Source of the DNA: Botryllus schlosseri
Taxonomy: Eukaryota > Chordata > Ascidiacea > Stolidobranchia > Styelidae
Direction: 5' to 3'
DNA length: 24,534 nucleotides
Assembly (NCBI GenBank): GCA_000444245.1
Contig: ATSW01004189.1
Location: forward strand, 1-24,534
Shown here in pieces: positions 20,557 through 24,534 of this stretch (positions within the stretch are counted from its first letter, which is position 1; the number at the start of each line of letters is the position of its first letter). Below the pieces are notes generated by a model. The model saw nothing but the letters and a program-made list of their open reading frames with translations, was not told where the DNA came from and ran no database searches. The translations under genes were made by a program, and so were the position numbers.

Positions 20557-23494
20557 ATGCTGCAAGGAGACGAAGATGAAGAAGAAACCGGACCTTCCGT
20601 CGATTCCACCAACCCGGAGGAGCGTATTTTGGCGCGACGCTTGCGGATACAGCAGCGTATCGAGCAAATGAAACGCGAAGCCATGGGTGACGACGCTCTC
20701 GGCAAGAAAGAAGTCCAAGAGGAGCTCGGAAAAGGCATGTCCCAAATCGAAGAGAGCAGAAAAAGGCTGAAAAAACTCATCAGTGAAGGGAATGATCTTG
20801 TAACCAATGTTCAAGTGGGAGGAGACGCAAGAGAATCAGAAAGAAGAATCGGGGAAGAAGAAGCAAAGAGATCAAGGATAGAAAAGTTGCAAGCAGAAGC
20901 CAAGACATCTGCAGAAAAGTTTGATGACATCAGCAAGCGTTGGTCTGCCGCTAGAATGAAAGAAATACCCCACGATCTCCACGACATGCTGAAAGAACAG
21001 ACTACTTCCTGTGACGCTGTCATCGAAGAGAAAAATAAATTAATCAGCATACTACAACAGGAAGTAAAGCAGAAAGATGATGAGTATGTAAAAGACTTGA
21101 AAAAGCAAGCCCTCGATATTGACTTACTGATAGAACGTATGGAGGAACAAGTTAAAAACTTAACAAAATCTTACCGAGAAGAACTACGGTTAATCGAAGA
21201 GGCTTACACAACCGGACGTAAAGATACCAACCAAGCCAACTACACGAAATGGAAGACTATGATGCAGCAAAGAAGAGATAAAGAAGGGGATCATATGAAA
21301 ATGAGAGAACAGCGTGTCGAAGAGCATGAGAGACAACTCGACCAGCTACGTACGCAAGATGCCGAAGAATATAACATGGTCAAAATCAAGCTAGAGACTG
21401 ACGTGCAGATACTGGAGCAGCAGCTGCAGCAGATGAAAGCGACATATCAATTGAACCAGGAGAAGCTTGAATACAATTTCCAGGTAGCTTAATTTAATAA
21501 TAAACATATAATTCAATAATAATTCAATTCACTAATAAGTAATGATCGTGAGATTATATTTTCATCTGATCAAGACACACACCATGTACAATGCGATGTA
21601 ATGAACAGATAGGAGAATACCGAAAGACCAGTTGCGGTCTCCTAATCTGTCATCCACCTCGGCCTAGTGCCCAGTGTCACAGTTATTTCGATGTTAATCT
21701 CTCTTCCGTGGCGCTTCCTTGCTCCTTCTATTCCCTGGAGTGCGTTCTTTCATCGGGATTTTTTTCTGGGCTTTCTTGGGCTACGAATGGGAAAAAAGAG
21801 CCCAGAGGAACCTCCTATGCGGAATCGAACCTGGGCCCGGGTAGCAGGCGCTTATCGTCACCACTACGCTAACTCCCCCGCTTTTTCACATGTAAAAGTG
21901 ATGCAAGCCTATCCAAAAGTACTTTTTACTTTACAAAATCAAAAAGGGCACAAAATAAAGTAGTTTTGCTTGAAAAAACATTATGTAGAGTAGAATTGGA
22001 AGTAGTCTAAAAGCATATCTACATAAGTAGAGTAAGGAAAACCTTGCTTGATTAGTCGATAAAAGTAGACGTTTATTTATGTGCTGCGAGTCTACTTGAT
22101 CAAAGTTTGCCAACCTAGTTCGGGCCAACAAAAGAAGTTTGTGTATAATCTAAAAATAGAACATTGAGATTAAGGCACCCCTCGATTAGTTGAATTTTCA
22201 TGCCTGTGACACGACTGTTGATATAAAAATTTCTTTCAATTCTTTACTGATTGCTGACGATTAGTCCTGACGAGTGTCAGCCGAAAACATTTGAGTTTAT
22301 TTCTATACAAATATATTATTCAATTTCCAGGTGTTGAAAAAGCGCGACGAGGAAAACACAATCACCAAATCGCAACAGAAGCGTAAAATCACGCGTCTGC
22401 AGGATATCCTCAACAACCTCCGAATCAAGTTGACAAAGCAGGAGAAAGCGTACAGGGACGAGAACCAGAGTCTCGTCGACGATTACAAAAGAATCGCCGA
22501 CCAATACAAAGAGCTGCACAAGAAAATGAAACACTTTTCGGCGACGGACAGCAAAAAATTTCACGACATCTGGATCATGAACGAAGAGGAGGTGAAAGGT
22601 TTGGTCAAAAAAGTTTTGAACGCGGACAAGATTATTCACGAGCAGCAGCTCGGATTGCCATGGTCTACCCCCGAAACTGGTTTCATGAACACACACGGGC
22701 CGCTAGTAGGTGTGGGCGAGAACAAGGAAAAATCAGCGATAACGGTAGCCAGGGAGATTCTCACAGGCTTGGCAAAGTCAAAACAAGAAGAGGAAGCTAG
22801 AAAGATGTCAACGCGCGACGAAGACAAAACACAGCAACAAGGACTTACAATCGGTACCATCAAAGGCGTGTTGGAATTACTGTGCGACGAGGCTGGATTT
22901 TTAGTAGAAGAAAAGTTGAATAAGCTGCTACGACCTTTGGAAGACGAGGAACGGTCGCTGATCAAGCTTGACTCCATATTTAAAGCGCTCAGTATCGAGT
23001 CGGAAGAAGATATCAACAAATTAGCCGCCTATTTCACACAGTACAAAGATAGAGGCACCGGAATAGGCAGTAACGATCACGAAAACACGTCACACTCGGA
23101 TAGCGGAGACGAAATCCACCCTAATGAAGTTCTAAAAATACTGAAATCTTTTGTGCACGACAACATCAAGCCAGCCGTCGATAGCGCGAGAGCTAAAGGC
23201 TCGATGAAAATCACAAGCATCGTCGAGAGGGACGCGTCTAAAGACGAAGATTACTGGTTTTCCATGGCTGATATCATACCGGCTCAGAAGCTCAAAATGT
23301 GGGACGCTCTCACGCACGCTCTTGAGAAATACCACAAAGTGCTTTCCGAGAGGGCGGTTCGCATTAAGGACACGGACAGTTTGAAACAGCAAAATTCCGA
23401 GCTGAGAATGCTTTTGCATCAGTACATCACGTCGGACGTGAATCGAGAATTGGAAATCCCGCCTACCAGAGTGCTACAGCTCGAGTACAGTTGA
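20557..23494 (+). CDS. DRC1: Dynein regulatory complex subunit 1 (DRC1/CCDC164), complete, two coding exons
   Basis: DRC1 is a core coiled-coil subunit of the nexin-dynein regulatory complex of motile axonemes. Exon 20557-21483 (309 codons) joins exon 22331-23494 in phase 0 across an 847-bp intron (donor CAG|GTAGCT, acceptor TTTCCAG|GTG), giving 696 residues against about 740 in human. Nearly the whole protein is predicted coiled coil. Family blocks are STNPEERILARRLRIQQRIE near residue 30, the NYD-SP28-type coiled coil after it, and a conserved C-terminal segment at about 616-688 (DYWFSMADIIPAQKLKMWDA, LEKYHKVLSERA, ELRMLLHQYI, ELEIPPTR). The ATG at 20557 was chosen because it is the first in frame and directly precedes the conserved N-terminus. 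Family recognition is by recall. Confidence 0.95.
21590..21880 (-). mobile_element. tRNA-derived SINE in the DRC1 intron
   Basis: On the minus strand, from 21880, the head has an RNA polymerase III A box, TAGCGTAGTGG (21871-21861), and a perfect B box, GGTTCGATTCC (21831-21821). The sequence after the B box does not pair with the 5' end to form a tRNA acceptor stem, and about 230 bp of unrelated body follows. It is therefore a SINE rather than a tRNA gene. The body has a short hairpin (TCTGGGCT/AGCCCAGA, about 21764-21808). The 3' end is approximate, and target duplications were not convincingly found. Confidence 0.7.
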
Positions 23495-23551
23495 AAACTT
23501 TGCTCTGGTCTTTTTCATATTTCTCCAAATTTATGTACAATATCTGCATCG

Positions 23552-23557
23552 AATATA
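23552..23557 (+). terminator. candidate DRC1 poly(A) signal (AATATA variant)
   Basis: AATATA lies 57 bp after the DRC1 stop, followed by TG/T-rich sequence (CTTGTTTTAGATTGTCTTGT). No AATAAA is nearer than the one inside the downstream transposon. Confidence 0.35.
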
Positions 23558-23788
23558 TATGTATGTTCCGAGCGTCTTGTTTTAGATTGTCTTGTATTTT
23601 GCTATCCCGGAATCGTGACTGGAGGTAAACATCTAATGTGGTGATGGGAAATCATTGATTTGGAATATCTCAATCACATTTTCTTGGTGCAAGAGGCAAT
23701 GAAAAGCGCACGACCCAATTACGATAGCGGCCATGTAAGTTGAACTGGATAAGCCATCAGTTAGTTATTGGGTCGGAGAGCGTTATTT

Positions 23789-24151
23789 CAGGGATACCAT
23801 ACATCCTCCTTTAGGATTTGTCCTTTTTCACGGCGTTGAATACGTCCTCCTTGACAGCTTTTACAGCTAGTCCAATGAACAAGGTCAACTGAAAATGGGC
23901 ATGACGCAAAATAAGTAATGCGGACAGTTCGAGCGGGTCACTTGGGAGTCAAATCATAGTGCTTTTCTTCTGTTTAATAAATACCACGAAAAAAGCGCAT
24001 ATTCGGGAGCCGAGTCAAAATGACGACCTTTTTTAGTCAACAAGATTTCCAGTAGATATTTCAAAATCAGCGTTTTTCAATTTCCGGATACTAACTTCTA
24101 GGATTTTTCAAAGGTGTCCGCCTTTCCGGATTCCAAAATATGGTAACCCTA
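23789..24151. mobile_element. non-autonomous hAT element (363 bp) with perfect 8-bp target duplication
   Basis: The left end is CAGGGATACCATACATCCTC; the right end, on the minus strand, is TAGGGTTACCATATTTTGGA. Both are of the widespread GGGTTACCATA-type hAT termini. The flanks CGTTATTT at 23781-23788 and 24152-24159 are identical. There is no transposase frame. A related end occurs at 7265. Confidence 0.88.
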
Positions 24152-24159
24152 CGTTATTT

Positions 24160-24534
24160 AGACCTACAGCAATGGCCATGTACAAGTTCGAAGTTCTCCC
24201 AGATACTACAGCAACTGTTAACAGTGGTCAGTGTTGACACAATAATATGACCAGTTATCAAGGTTATAATTGGCTCGTAGTCAGCTCTGAAGCCATCAAA
24301 ATGACACAATATCATCAGAAGTATTAGTGATTTNNCTGTCATCCTATGATGGGAATCTCTGAACACAGTCANGCTCCTTAATGGGAGAATGATCTTGAAG
24401 AACCTGTCTGCTCAGTGCTCACGTATGACAGCTGCTTTCCAACACTGAACTAAACTGTTGGTAGGTAACGAATAGCTTCGAAAGTAATACTGTATGTGAG
24501 TAGAATTGAGCATAATTTGCACGCCCCCTAAAGC
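24160..24534. other. non-coding right edge with ambiguous bases
   Basis: No gene or repeat is recognised. The N bases at 24334, 24335 and 24372 show local assembly uncertainty. Confidence 0.4.

Noticed and set aside
21815-21880. tRNA gene on the minus strand
   Set aside because: A and B boxes are good, but the 3' part does not pair with the 5' end as an acceptor stem, so it was called a SINE head.

Overview
The window is nuclear DNA of an animal with motile cilia. It has spliced genes with GT-AG introns, two axonemal nexin-dynein regulatory complex (N-DRC) genes, a replacement histone H3.3, a tRNA-derived SINE and many short hAT-type transposon remnants with 8-bp target duplications. The large minus-strand gene mixes complement-control (CCP/sushi), mannose-receptor-type cysteine-rich trefoil, CUB and S1-protease-like domains behind an N-terminal membrane anchor. 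That mixture suggests an invertebrate deuterostome, plausibly a tunicate. This is inference; nothing here proves the species. Three ambiguous bases (24334, 24335, 24372) show a draft assembly.

Layout. 1-2848 (+): the last three recognisable exons of DRC3 (LRRC48-like), with hAT elements in the introns. 2849-4590: intergenic, holding one hAT element nested inside another. 4591-6742 (+): a CpG-rich promoter-like region, a probable 5'UTR intron and an intronless H3.3 coding region with a poly(A) signal. 6743-8320: intergenic, with three more repeat fragments and the minus-strand poly(A) signal of the next gene. 8321-17495 (-): a giant type II membrane protein of about 3,000 residues. Almost all of it lies in one 8.57-kb exon coding about 25 CCP domains, five ricin-type trefoil domains, one CUB and a C-terminal trypsin-like domain whose catalytic Asp and Ser are replaced. 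17496-20556: a long non-coding stretch with TATA-like modules. 20557-23494 (+): complete two-exon DRC1, with a SINE in its intron. 23789-24151: a non-autonomous hAT element with a perfect 8-bp target duplication.

DRC1 and DRC3 belong to the same ciliary complex and lie on the same strand about 18 kb apart, with H3.3 and the giant receptor-like gene between them. The giant gene is the most unusual object: its topology (short cytoplasmic N-terminus, one membrane segment, C-terminal protease fold) is that of type II transmembrane serine proteases, but the protease appears dead and the stem is a huge CCP/lectin array, which points to binding or recognition rather than proteolysis. No virus-derived element, CRISPR array or functional tRNA gene was recognised.
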